From: an uncultured Erythrobacter sp.
GTDB taxonomy: Bacteria; Pseudomonadota; Alphaproteobacteria; Sphingomonadales; Sphingomonadaceae
Direction: 5' to 3'
Assembly (NCBI GenBank): GCA_947500645.1
Contig: CANMSD010000004.1
Span: 215,093 to 279,092, forward strand
Length of the DNA: 64,000 nt
A model generated the notes under the pieces. It made no database searches. It was given only the letters and a program-made list of their open reading frames with translations, and had not been told where the DNA came from. The position numbers and the translations under genes are program-made. This document shows, piece after piece, positions 7,787 to 15,594 of this stretch (positions are counted from its first letter, which is position 1; each line of letters opens with the position of its first letter).

Positions 7787-9004
7787 ATGAACTGGAAACC
7801 GACCCGCGAAGCGGCGCAAGCGCATCTCACTGAATTCTTGCCCGATGCCGGACGGCGCTACGCCGACACCCGCAATTTCGATGACGGGACCGGGCGCGCC
7901 AACGTCTCGCAATTGTCGCCCTGGCTTCATGCCGGACTGCTGGGCGAATCCGAACTCTGTGAAGCTGTGCTCGCGCACCATGGCCTCGACGCAGCCGAGA
8001 AGTTCATCGCTGAAGTCTTCTGGCGGGTCTATTTCAAAGGCTATCTCGAACAACGGCCGAGCATTTGGCACGCATATCTCGACGAGCGCGACGCCTCTTT
8101 CGCAAACCTGGACAAGAATAAGGGTCTGCACACAGCTTATGACGAAGCGGTCGAAGGTCGCACCGGAATAACGGCGTTCGATCATTGGGCGCGTGAACTC
8201 ACAGAGACAGGTTACTTGCACAATCACGCGCGCATGTGGTTCGCAAGCATCTGGATATTTACCCTGAAGCTCGACTGGCAATTGGGTGCAGACTTCTTCC
8301 TGCGCCATCTGCTCGATGGCGACGCGGCCTCGAACACGCTGAGTTGGCGCTGGATTGGTGGCCTCCACACCAAGGGTAAGACCTATCTCGCGCGCGCCAG
8401 CAATATCGAGCGCTATACGGCGAACCATCCGAACGGGCCGCTTGAGGCGGACGGATTATCCGAGGCAGCGGAGCCATTGGAGGAACCACGCGAGCACGGT
8501 CGTCAGACACTTGATCTGCCCGATCGACCAGACGAAAGTGCGTTCGCACAACCGTTCGCCCTATTGCTGCACGATGAAGCCGCGAGCCATGTGCCCCTCA
8601 ACCTGCCAAGCAGCCCAGAACTTGTGATCGGCGCCGCCAGACCTGAAGCGCGCAGTGGGCGTGAGGTGAGCGATGCAGCCAGAAGTTTCGCGCGCGATGC
8701 TACCTCAAACGGCATGACCGAGGCCGCACAAGCTTATGAATGTCAGGGTGCAGAATGGACTGAGCAGTCCTCTATCTCAGCCATTCTCGACGATGCAGGC
8801 ATTGAGCGTATCGCGGTGCCGTATCTCCCCATCGGTTGGACCCGCGATGCCCTATGGCCCGAGTTGGCACCACTCGCCGAGGAAGGCCGGATCGTCATCT
8901 TGCCAAACGACCTGAACCGACTGACATGGCCCCACGCGAAAGCAGGGTTTTTCGGAGTAAAGAAGCAATCAGAGGGCATTTTGCGAGAGCTCGGAATAAT
9001 GTGA
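7787..9004 (+). CDS. Photolyase/cryptochrome-like FAD-binding protein without N-terminal antenna domain
   Basis: A 405-residue protein whose first ~215 residues are the FAD-binding half of the photolyase/cryptochrome family: FWRVYFKGYL, GYLHNHARMWFAS, DGDAASNTLSWRW and YLARASNIERYT. The alpha/beta photolyase domain that normally precedes this is absent; the start at 7787 lies directly before the FAD domain. The C-terminal ~190 residues form an alpha/beta-like region (FALLLHDEA, ERIAVPYLPIGWTRDAL, GRIVIL) I cannot assign. It might repair DNA or act as a light sensor; neither can be shown from the sequence. It is divergent from the fasciclin gene. Confidence 0.82.
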   Translation: MNWKPTREAAQAHLTEFLPDAGRRYADTRNFDDGTGRANVSQLSPWLHAGLLGESELCEAVLAHHGLDAAEKFIAEVFWRVYFKGYLEQRPSIWHAYLDERDASFANLDKNKGLHTAYDEAVEGRTGITAFDHWARELTETGYLHNHARMWFASIWIFTLKLDWQLGADFFLRHLLDGDAASNTLSWRWIGGLHTKGKTYLARASNIERYTANHPNGPLEADGLSEAAEPLEEPREHGRQTLDLPDRPDESAFAQPFALLLHDEAASHVPLNLPSSPELVIGAARPEARSGREVSDAARSFARDATSNGMTEAAQAYECQGAEWTEQSSISAILDDAGIERIAVPYLPIGWTRDALWPELAPLAEEGRIVILPNDLNRLTWPHAKAGFFGVKKQSEGILRELGIM

Positions 9005-9087
9005 TCCCCAGGCTGAATTCTTCTAGTTAACCAGCCCCTTACCCTTTGCCCCTAGTATTTCCGGCCTGGAAACTAGGGCTTTTGACC

Positions 9088-10293
9088 ATGGAATATCCCA
9101 ATCGCTTGCAGACCGCTTTGGCCTTCGACCAGCGTCATGACGTGCTTGAAGAGGCAGTGCGCGATTTCGCTCGCATAGAGGAAATGAAGAGCGGAACGGT
9201 CTTCAATATCCCCGAGGCCAATCCGGGCAAATTCTATCGCTTGTTCGGCGGCGACGAGATGATGCTGACTTTCGAGTATATCGATGGTCCAGCCAACCCC
9301 GAGGTGTTTAGCGCTCCTCTCAGTTCTTCGATCACTGGCATTCTTTGTCCCGATATTCGTCAGCGGCTAACCCGATCGCAGAGCCACATCCTCCTGGAAG
9401 TTTCACACGGCGTCATGGGGGGCGTAGAGAACGAGCCCAGCATAGCCGCCATGTTCGAAGAGCTTGGCATGCCGAAAGCTGGCGCGTCACGGCCACAGTT
9501 CGAACGGCGCCTTGAAGTTCTCTCACTCATGACGCGCGTTGTCAGTGACCATACCAAACCATCTGTAGTGCACTGGACCCAGTCCGATCAGCTCTTCGAT
9601 GGCGACACTTTTGAAACCTTTGTCGCCAATTCCGAAGCACCCGGCCCCCTGCACATTCATCCTTACCTGTTTGGTCCGCAAGCTGGCCCGAATGAGGAGC
9701 AGAAGATCGGCATTCGCACCTTTGGCGCGCGCCATTGGCTGGGCCGCGAGATTCTGATCGAGCCGAGCACGCTGCCGTGGGCGACGAATTATGAGACAAT
9801 CCTTGCCTTCTTGCGGATCTGCCTGGCTGAAAACGGCTATGTCATCCCGGACGAAGACACGTTTGGACCGGAAGATCGCAGCCTGTCATATCGCGTAAAC
9901 TGGCGCGACGCCGACCCTGAAGAAGGCGATCAAGCCGTGCCCTTTTACGAACTGATCCCGCTCAAACATGTCGAACACGGCTTTGTATCGGAAAACTTCG
10001 TGCCTGACGAGAATGTGATCGATGATCGCTGCTTCCCCGCCGAACTCATGCCGGAGGACGAGCAGGACAAGGCAGAACTCGCCAATGAGTGGGCCGAGAA
10101 ACGAGCGATGGCAGAAAATGCAGGCTGCAAGTTCGAAGTGCGCGCCCGCGATCTAGGCGGCGAAGCGCCGCCGCCGACCGATCCATCGGACTCGCCAGAT
10201 ATCGTAAGCGCGCCCACTCCCGGCAATCCGGGAATGCCGAGCTTGAGTGGACGGGGTTTGCGCGCGAAGGTGTTCGGGCGCAAAGGATTATAG
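9088..10293 (+). CDS. Hypothetical protein, possibly DUF4261
   Basis: A 401-residue soluble protein without signal or membrane segments. The central part (HIHPYLFGP, then IGIRTFGARHWLGREILIEP and YVIPDEDTFG) resembles the DUF4261 domain, whose function is unknown; this match is from memory and tentative. The C-terminus (about residues 360-401) is proline-, serine- and glycine-rich and probably disordered. The ATG at 9088 follows an AGGG site; an in-frame codon at 9046 is less likely. It ends 10 nt from a convergent small gene. Confidence 0.7.
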   Translation: MEYPNRLQTALAFDQRHDVLEEAVRDFARIEEMKSGTVFNIPEANPGKFYRLFGGDEMMLTFEYIDGPANPEVFSAPLSSSITGILCPDIRQRLTRSQSHILLEVSHGVMGGVENEPSIAAMFEELGMPKAGASRPQFERRLEVLSLMTRVVSDHTKPSVVHWTQSDQLFDGDTFETFVANSEAPGPLHIHPYLFGPQAGPNEEQKIGIRTFGARHWLGREILIEPSTLPWATNYETILAFLRICLAENGYVIPDEDTFGPEDRSLSYRVNWRDADPEEGDQAVPFYELIPLKHVEHGFVSENFVPDENVIDDRCFPAELMPEDEQDKAELANEWAEKRAMAENAGCKFEVRARDLGGEAPPPTDPSDSPDIVSAPTPGNPGMPSLSGRGLRAKVFGRKGL

Positions 10294-10303
10294 GTAACGC
10301 CGT

Positions 10304-10546
10304 CTAGGCGGTTGCAGCTTCCGCTTCTTTGCGGGCCTGCGCTTCTGCTTCTGCAGCACGGCGAGCAGCACGCTCTTCGTCAGCACGTTCACGGTCACGA
10401 ACTGTCTTGCGAGCTTGCTCGGCAAGGCCGCGCCAAGTTTCTTCGGCGCGCAGGTGACGTTCGCGAACATTGGCCAGATCAGCCTTTTTTGCCTGCGCTG
10501 CGGCTTCGTCCGCGCGCTCGCTGTAGAATTCATATGTCTGGGCCAT
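10304..10546 (-). CDS. Small charged coiled-coil protein
   Basis: An 80-residue, highly charged, alanine-rich protein with nearly continuous helical heptad character (for example ERADEEAAQAKKADLA-like spacing of A, E, K and R). It has no cysteine, signal or membrane segment. A GAGAG site precedes the ATG. I do not recognise a family; the composition suggests a coiled coil. Other frames across the region encode longer but low-complexity products and are rejected. Confidence 0.68.
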   Translation of the reverse strand: MAQTYEFYSERADEAAAQAKKADLANVRERHLRAEETWRGLAEQARKTVRDRERADEERAARRAAEAEAQARKEAEAATA

Positions 10547-10745
10547 GGCTTGGTCTCTCTGTCTTGGTCAGCTTCCGTCTGGCTCCAGCGCCTTAAAGCG
10601 CCTGCCAGCCGTGCCGCGCGGAGAATCGGCGGCTTTGCTGAGTCTTTGGGATAGATAATTTGGTTAGCAGACTTATGCACAATCACCTAATCTGAAGTGC
10701 TTTGGCGATAAATCTGCAAGAACCAAGCTCTTGAGCGCGACGCCT

Positions 10746-11669
10746 TTAAGCGGCCTTGTCTGCCGCCCGGCCACGCCGGAACAATCGACTGAAGAACCCC
10801 GGTCCCTTGGTCTCCTCTTCGCTTTCCTCTGAAGCGTTTTCAGCAACCATGCGGCGCAGGTCCGCCCCGGTCATCTCCTTCTCCTCTTCCACCACCTTGC
10901 GTTGAATGAAGTTGTCGGGCTCAATCGATGCTGCCTCAGGTGCCGCACGACGCTCAGCGGTCTGTTCCGCGTCATGAGCGGCTAGCACGCAGGCGAACTC
11001 GGGACGCATGTCTTCAACCGCAACAACGGCCTGTAGCCCAAGCGGATGAAGATCGCGCTTCACAGCGACCGCAATCGCTTGCTGGATGCGAAGAGCACGC
11101 CACCAGCAACCGACGACATATTCAACATAGCGAAGCGGCGCCTGTGCCGGATTGTCATCACGGAAGAAATGACGCTGTTTGTGAAACAGCAACGCGGTGT
11201 TGAGCGGACCGAAGCCTTCGATCTCGAGATAAAGCTCGATGTCTTCTTCCTTGCCAGCCCAGGCTGGACCTTCCTCGTTCGCGCATTCGGCGATGATTTC
11301 GGCGGCGGGCGTGTTTGTGAAACCATACGCCTCGTCGGTGAAAAGGCCCGCGGTTAGAAACGGCTCGTGGGTGTTACCCTTTTCAAAGGCGAGGTCCGGC
11401 ATGTTGGCAGCGACGATTAGCGCAGTGCTGACCGGCTCACCTTCCATGTCGGCGATGCAATCAACGACGTCATCCAGGCCGCTCACCTCAACCGAATTCA
11501 GGCTCAGCGAGCGACACATTTCGGCAACCGGACTGTCCAAGGTGGCCAGTTCTTCGGCTAGAATTGCCTCGGCAGCGTCGAAATCGGAGGCCGCGAATAA
11601 CGCATGCAAGCTCTCCTCGAAGGCCCGTTCCCCTTGTGCGGTCGCAAAGACTTCCTGCAAACGGTGCAT
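10746..11669 (-). CDS. Hypothetical protein
   Basis: A 307-residue soluble, acidic protein, followed after residue ~280 by a basic tail (FFSRLFRRGRAADKAA). The N-terminal half is rich in short acidic helices; the centre contains HKQRHFFRDD and YVVGCWWRALRIQQA. No family is recognised. A 7-bp inverted repeat (TTAACCG at 11751-11757, CGGTTAA at 11773-11779) lies about 85 nt upstream of the ATG and could be an operator. It is a single gene between the small coiled-coil gene and the cold-shock gene. Confidence 0.72.
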   Translation of the reverse strand: MHRLQEVFATAQGERAFEESLHALFAASDFDAAEAILAEELATLDSPVAEMCRSLSLNSVEVSGLDDVVDCIADMEGEPVSTALIVAANMPDLAFEKGNTHEPFLTAGLFTDEAYGFTNTPAAEIIAECANEEGPAWAGKEEDIELYLEIEGFGPLNTALLFHKQRHFFRDDNPAQAPLRYVEYVVGCWWRALRIQQAIAVAVKRDLHPLGLQAVVAVEDMRPEFACVLAAHDAEQTAERRAAPEAASIEPDNFIQRKVVEEEKEMTGADLRRMVAENASEESEEETKGPGFFSRLFRRGRAADKAA

Positions 11670-11811
11670 CGTTAACTACTCCCATGTCGCCCGAGTATCA
11701 CCAACCACCGGGCTGGCACGACACTCATGACGCGAAATACTTCCGGGGCGTTAACCGTGCATAGCTACCATGCGGTTAATGGCGCTGATCTGAAACGATG
11801 GCCGAAGACGC

Positions 11812-11844
11812 AAAAGGGGCGCGAGCCATGCGGCCCACGCCCCC
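11812..11844 (-). terminator. Rho-independent terminator of the cold-shock gene
   Basis: On the minus strand, GGGGCGTGGGCC and GGCTCGCGCCCC form a strong stem with a short loop, followed by TTTT. It starts 24 nt after the cold-shock stop codon. Confidence 0.8.
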
Positions 11845-11868
11845 AAATCTGCAAAACCGTGTTAGGTC

Positions 11869-12081
11869 TTAGTCAGCAGCCGACAGGTTGACGGCGCTTT
11901 CCTTGCCATTGCGACCGGCCTCGACATCATAGTTGAGGCGCTGGTCCTTATCGAGCGACTGCATACCGGCCGCCTGAACAGCGGAGATGTGCACGAAGCT
12001 GTCGTTCGAACCATCGTCAGGCTGGATGAAACCATAGCCCTTGTCGGTGTTGAAGAATTTTACGGTGCCAGTCTTGGCCAT
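11869..12081 (-). CDS. Cold-shock protein, CspA family
   Basis: A 70-residue single cold-shock domain. RNP1 (KGYGFIQPD, residues 14-22) and RNP2 (DSFVHISAV) are intact, and GTVKFFN opens the domain, so it should bind single-stranded RNA and DNA as a chaperone. A GAAAGGAA site precedes the ATG. The ~200-bp upstream region holds no gene and may be a long leader, as is usual for csp mRNAs; I see no specific element. A strong terminator follows. Confidence 0.96.
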   Translation of the reverse strand: MAKTGTVKFFNTDKGYGFIQPDDGSNDSFVHISAVQAAGMQSLDKDQRLNYDVEAGRNGKESAVNLSAAD

Positions 12082-12282
12082 GTGATGTTCCTTTCAAGAA
12101 CAATAAGTTCCGCGCTCGCGACGTGCGAGCCGGTTGTGCGTCAAATCGTCCAGTGAAAGGAAGTCGTCGTCTGGTCGCGCAAGGGGCGTTAGGACACCGC
12201 CGGCGGTAGGCAAATCTCGAAGTCCGTCGCAAATTTCGACGTCGGCATCGGCCCGATAGCAGGCTTTATCCCAAACACCTAA

Positions 12283-12627
12283 TCACATCATCTTTTCCGG
12301 CCTCGGATCATGCTTGTGCTTTTCGGCCTTGCCCAGGACCCGCTCCAGCCGCTGAGCCATCGTATTGGCCGCCTTGCGCGCCGCATCATCGACTTTCGAG
12401 GCATGCTCGGTAACGCCAATCGGCTTGCCGCCGCGCGGCCGCGCCTCGATCATGCAGGCCTTGTCATCATCGCCGCCCTTGCGCGCATTCTCGTCCGAGA
12501 CGTGCACTTCAAGCCGGGTCAGGCGATCTTCAAACCGCGCAAGCTTCTGCCGCACGGATGCTTCTATGCGCTCGGCGACATTCTCCGTGCCCATTACAGA
12601 GCTGTCGGAATTGAACTGGAACTGCAT
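12283..12627 (-). CDS. HPF/RaiA family ribosome-associated factor
   Basis: A 114-residue protein of the ribosome hibernation/Y-protein family (COG1544 type). It has the alternating beta-alpha pattern: QFQFNSD, a helix ERIEASVRQKLARFEDRLTRL, EVHVSDEN, then a basic C-terminal helix MAQRLERVLGKAEKHKH. Such proteins bind the ribosome decoding centre in stationary phase. It lacks the long C-terminal dimerisation domain. ATG 12627 is chosen because GAGAGGAG precedes it; an upstream ATG at 12648 is in frame. Confidence 0.75.
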   Translation of the reverse strand: MQFQFNSDSSVMGTENVAERIEASVRQKLARFEDRLTRLEVHVSDENARKGGDDDKACMIEARPRGGKPIGVTEHASKVDDAARKAANTMAQRLERVLGKAEKHKHDPRPEKMM

Positions 12628-12711
12628 TGGGGGATGCTCCTCTCTCATTCATTACCCGTCTCATTCGATATGGGACGCATCGTGCAAATTTCGAGGAAAA
12701 TCGGACGGATG

Positions 12712-12738
12712 GAGCGCTGGCGCCTGAAGCCAAACAAA
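12712..12738 (+). repeat. 27-bp inverted repeat, left copy
   Basis: A 27-bp sequence (beginning GAGCGCTGGCGCC and ending CCAAACAAA) whose perfect reverse complement lies at 13536-13562. The two copies bracket the YaiI-family gene. The copy is intergenic, between the HPF gene and the YaiI gene. Confidence 0.85.
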
Positions 12739-12772
12739 GACTCTCTCGCACCTTGGCGTTACAGCCTTGGCA

Positions 12773-13255
12773 ATGCACCAAGAAACGAACCCCATCACCA
12801 TTCTCGTCGACGCCGATGCCTGCCCGGTGAAGGACGAGGTGTACCGCGTCGCCGATCGGTTCAAGGCGGAGGTGCGCATTGTCAGCAATTCGCCTTTCCG
12901 CATTCCCGACAATCCGCGGGTGAAGCGCGTGGTGGTGGATGACGGATTTGACGCCGCAGACGATTGGATCGCCGAGAATGCCAACGGGCGTAGCGTCGTG
13001 ATCACCGCCGATATTCTGCTGGCCGAGCGGTGCCTGAAAGCCGGAGCGCAAGTGCTCGCCCACAATGGCAAGCCGTTCGATGCGGCCAGCATTGGCGGGG
13101 CGATTGCGACCCGCGCAATCATGGAAGATCTGCGCGCCGGAATGGATGGCGCCGTCGGTTCTGGGGCAGGCGGCCCTCCGCCTTTCTCGAAAGCCGACCG
13201 CTCGCGCTTCCTGCAAGAGCTGGACCGGGTGATGGTCGGACTGTCCCGCCAATAG
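12773..13255 (+). CDS. UPF0178 (YaiI/YqxD) family protein
   Basis: A 160-residue protein of the YaiI/YqxD family, related to NYN/PIN-like nuclease folds but without proven activity. The signature DADACPVKDEVYRVA is at residues 12-26; VVVDDGFDAADDWI, VITADILLAERCL, GKPFDAASIGGAIATRAIM and GGPPPFSKADRSRFLQEL follow in family order. ATG 12773 is used; a TTG two codons upstream is possible. The gene sits alone between two 27-bp inverted repeats. Confidence 0.92.
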   Translation: MHQETNPITILVDADACPVKDEVYRVADRFKAEVRIVSNSPFRIPDNPRVKRVVVDDGFDAADDWIAENANGRSVVITADILLAERCLKAGAQVLAHNGKPFDAASIGGAIATRAIMEDLRAGMDGAVGSGAGGPPPFSKADRSRFLQELDRVMVGLSRQ

Positions 13256-13640
13256 CTCTCGGCTTGGGCGCTGGTCGCGGCGGAACACAACACTTCCAAA
13301 GTTGACACAATTGACACCCTGTCACCCGCCTTCTCGCGCACGAAAGCCGAGTTTTCTGCGGGTTTGCGGCTAAAATGCAAAGTTGACACTTCTCCAACTC
13401 GACGCCGAAAGCGTCGCAAGGCCAAGAGGCCGCCCGCAGCGGCGCCGACTTGTCCGCCAAGGACGTTCGGGCCGCGAGGATTTCGCAGCCCGGATGGGGT
13501 GCGGAAAAAATGAAAACTGACACTTTTCCAACTCTTTTGTTTGGCTTCAGGCGCCAGCGCTCGTATCCGCTCACTCGGCTATCCTCCGCGCAAAGCGCTC
13601 CAGGCGGGCGTGCGCCCTTGCGAGGCCTGATGGCCTCGAA
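13256..13640. repeat. Gene-free repeat-rich intergenic region
   Basis: This 385-bp stretch has no credible gene. It holds three related AAGTTGACAC-like segments (near 13309, 13380 and 13514), two of which extend to TGACACTTYTCCAACTC. It also carries the right 27-bp inverted-repeat copy at 13536-13562. The open frames across it read as low-complexity cysteine/arginine-rich peptides. Confidence 0.6.
13536..13562 (-). repeat. 27-bp inverted repeat, right copy
   Basis: This is the exact reverse complement of 12712-12738. Together the copies flank a 797-bp segment that holds the YaiI gene and the TGACAC repeats. Confidence 0.85.
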
Positions 13641-14231
13641 TTATCTCGAGCCGTCGGCTTGGTCACCGTAGGGCTCTTCGCCTTCCTGCTCTTCGTCCAG
13701 CTCGGCCACTTCCGCGAAGTATTCCTCCTCTTCCTGCTGCATCTGCTCTTTCCAGGTCTCCGGGCCATGCTCGACCCGTTCGAGCAGCGCGCCGAAATCA
13801 TCCGCTCGATAGCCGGCGGCAGGATGGTAAGTCGGTCTATGCGGCGGGCCAAAGCTGGCGCGCATGGCGAGCAGCGCCACCGTCAGCCGCTCGTCAAAGC
13901 GGCGCGAGGTGCCGACCAGCTCTCCCTTGTAATAATGCGGAACCTCCACCCCGTGCAGCGCGCGTTCCAGCGCCGCCTCGGCCAGCGCATCGAAGCGGCA
14001 GCGGAGCGCCGCATGCCAGGCCAGATCGAAAGGTTCGCCTTTCAGCCGCGCCCGCAAGGCATAGGCGGACTGGCGCGACATTCCCGCCGCACGGGCAGCC
14101 TCTGCAACCGAGTGCGAGGCCGATAGCGTGCGCAGGAAGATGGACTGCCGCTCGATCGTCCAGCCATCATGGCGGCTGATTGCGGGAGCGGTGATTGCGG
14201 TGAGGGCGATGTGTTTCTGCGGTGCGTTCAT
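13641..14231 (-). CDS. Helix-turn-helix-containing hypothetical protein
   Basis: A 196-residue soluble protein. Residues ~24-62 (RQSIFLRTLSASHSVAEAA, then GMSRQSAYALRARL) look like a Trp-repressor/resolvase-type helix-turn-helix that binds DNA. The rest contains FDLAWHAALR, VPHYYKGELVG and RRFDERLTVALLAMRA, and the C-terminus is strongly acidic (EEEEYFAEVAELDEEQ). I recognise the pattern from sphingomonad genomes, but no function is known. It is a single gene upstream of the toxin-antitoxin pair. Confidence 0.75.
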   Translation of the reverse strand: MNAPQKHIALTAITAPAISRHDGWTIERQSIFLRTLSASHSVAEAARAAGMSRQSAYALRARLKGEPFDLAWHAALRCRFDALAEAALERALHGVEVPHYYKGELVGTSRRFDERLTVALLAMRASFGPPHRPTYHPAAGYRADDFGALLERVEHGPETWKEQMQQEEEEYFAEVAELDEEQEGEEPYGDQADGSR

Positions 14232-14270
14232 CCGTCAGGATAAGGCAGATTTTGGCGAAGTAGGAAAGTT

Positions 14271-14660
14271 CTAGGCCAAGTGCGCACGGAACCAATCGGC
14301 CAGTTCGACCTCGGACAATCCACCCGACGCAAGGGCCAGCACGCAGTCGATAGCCTCTCTCGGTGTAAACGAGATGCTCTGACCATTCAGCCTCAGGAAC
14401 ACGCGCGCAAAGACCCAAGCCGTGCGCTTGTTCCCATCCGTGAACGGGTGGTTGCGAGCGATGCCAAAGGCATAGGCCGCCGCGAGCGCGCACAGATCAT
14501 CCTCGCCATAGGTCCATTGATTGAGCGGCCGGGCGAGCGCGCTTTCCAACATGCCTTGATCGCGCACGCCGCTCGGCCCGCCATGTTCGGATAGCTGCCG
14601 ATCATGCACCGCCAGCGCAATGTCGAGGGAGAGCCATTCGGGTTCAGTGCGGGTGGTCAT
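14271..14660 (-). CDS. Doc-type toxin (death-on-curing, Fic family)
   Basis: A 129-residue Fic-fold protein of the Doc type. The motif HPFTDGNKRTA (His and the GNKR loop) is intact, with ALAAAYAFGIARNHPF before it and ESALARPLNQWTYG near the middle, as in Doc toxins, which phosphorylate EF-Tu and block translation. The ATG at 14660 begins MTTRTEPEW. It lies downstream of an AbrB-type antitoxin on the same strand, but 100 nt away because a palindromic repeat separates them. Confidence 0.88.
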   Translation of the reverse strand: MTTRTEPEWLSLDIALAVHDRQLSEHGGPSGVRDQGMLESALARPLNQWTYGEDDLCALAAAYAFGIARNHPFTDGNKRTAWVFARVFLRLNGQSISFTPREAIDCVLALASGGLSEVELADWFRAHLA

Positions 14661-14676
14661 GCGCAGCAACACTTGC

Positions 14677-14753
14677 TCGTCATGCCAGCGAAAGCTGGCA
14701 TCTCAGGCGTATCGCGAGACGGCCCTAGACCCCAGCTTCCGCTGGGGTGACGA
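14677..14753. repeat. Palindromic repeat element between antitoxin and toxin
   Basis: A 77-bp imperfect palindrome: the left arm TCGTCATGCCAGCGAAAGCT and the right arm AGCTTCCGCTGGGGTGACGA pair across a central ~30-bp spacer. The sequence type (CGTCATCCCAGCGAAAGCTGGG) is a common dispersed intergenic element in sphingomonads. It sits between the antitoxin stop and the toxin start. Confidence 0.75.
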
Positions 14754-14760
14754 TTGAAAT

Positions 14761-14988
14761 TCACTTCGCCAGTTCGCGCAGAATATCGCGATCCTCACGC
14801 ATGATCTCTTCCGCCGCTTCCATCTTGGCCGCGAAGTCCGGGTCGATAGCGGTCAGCCGGACGCCATCAGGCGCCTCAGAGAGATACAATTGATCCCCCG
14901 GCCCGACACGCAGGCGCGCAAGCACCTCCTTGGGCAGGACAATCCCGGCGGAATTGCCGATTTTCGTGACTTTAAGCGGCTTGTTCAT
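14761..14988 (-). CDS. AbrB/MazE-type antitoxin
   Basis: A 75-residue protein with an N-terminal SpoVT/AbrB DNA-binding domain: KVTKIGNSAGIVLPKEVL at residues 5-22, then LRVGPGDQLYL. The C-terminal ~30 residues (FAAKMEAAEEIMREDRDIL) should bind the toxin. AbrB-Doc pairings are a known type II toxin-antitoxin arrangement. Members usually repress their own operon. The Doc gene follows on the same strand. Confidence 0.9.
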   Translation of the reverse strand: MNKPLKVTKIGNSAGIVLPKEVLARLRVGPGDQLYLSEAPDGVRLTAIDPDFAAKMEAAEEIMREDRDILRELAK

Positions 14989-15140
14989 ACGGGTGTTATA
15001 ACAAATTACTCAATGGCGGCAAGTCAAAGAGCTTCAATCTAGCGCGCCACACTTCACCATCTGAGAATCCGCCCGCAACCCTGAACTTCTCAGCACCGTC
15101 AGGCTGAACCTCTCGGCCTAATCATCCTGAACCTCCCACC

Positions 15141-15168
15141 CGTCATCCTGAACTTGTTTCAGGATAAC
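15141..15168 (+). repeat. 28-bp inverted repeat, left copy
   Basis: The sequence from CGTCATCCTGAACTTG to GATAAC is an exact reverse complement of 15542-15569, and is itself nearly palindromic (ATCCTGAA...TTCAGGAT). It lies just downstream of the GIY-YIG gene. A degenerate relative (ATCATCCTGAACC) precedes it at 15121. Confidence 0.85.
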
Positions 15169-15184
15169 AAACGACCACGCAAAT

Positions 15185-15484
15185 TCACTCTCGCAAGCCC
15201 AACTCAAAGCCCAGATCAATCCAATCGGGATTGCTTTCCTCGATCAAATTGAACTTCCAATCTCGGTGCCAGTTTTTCAGCTGCTTCTCGCGCGAAATGG
15301 CCTCGTCCATGCTCCCGAACGTTTCGATCCGCACCAGTCGATTGCATTTGCGGCGTTTGGCAAAGCCCTCGAACGCGCCCTCTTGGTGCTGCCAATATCG
15401 CTGCGCCAGATTGGAAGTTACGTCGATGTAGATATAGCCGCGCCGTCCGCTGGCTAGGATGTAGACGCAGGGTTCTTTCGCCAT
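15185..15484 (-). CDS. GIY-YIG domain protein, altered motif
   Basis: A 99-residue single GIY-YIG domain of the COG2827 type, found as small stand-alone proteins and thought to be nucleases. The frame reads CVYILASGRRGYIYIDVTSNLAQR at residues 6-29, then RLVRIETFGSMDEAISREKQLKNW. The usual YIG triplet with a VTS tail is YID here, so a glycine near the active site is replaced by aspartate, which may weaken catalysis. The arginine and glutamate of the family (R29, E in ISREKQ) remain. The gene lies between 28-bp inverted repeats. Confidence 0.85.
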   Translation of the reverse strand: MAKEPCVYILASGRRGYIYIDVTSNLAQRYWQHQEGAFEGFAKRRKCNRLVRIETFGSMDEAISREKQLKNWHRDWKFNLIEESNPDWIDLGFELGLRE

Positions 15485-15541
15485 ATGCTTGCCGTCATGC
15501 TGGATTCACTTCGGCCTGACAAGTAATGCTCGCTCGATAGA

Positions 15542-15569
15542 GTTATCCTGAAACAAGTTCAGGATGACG
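15542..15569 (-). repeat. 28-bp inverted repeat, right copy
   Basis: This is the exact reverse complement of 15141-15168. Both copies flank the GIY-YIG gene, 373 bp apart. Confidence 0.85.
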
Positions 15570-15594
15570 AAGTGGAGCGTGAGCTCCATGCGCC

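Noticed and set aside
13119..13574. 151-residue minus-strand frame starting ERWRLKPNK.
   Set aside because: It is built from the intergenic repeats and runs antisense into yaiI; the cysteine/arginine-rich product looks like translated repeat.
12712..15569. CRISPR-like array, because many short repeats occur here.
   Set aside because: Repeats are of different kinds, mostly inverted and without regular spacers or cas genes.
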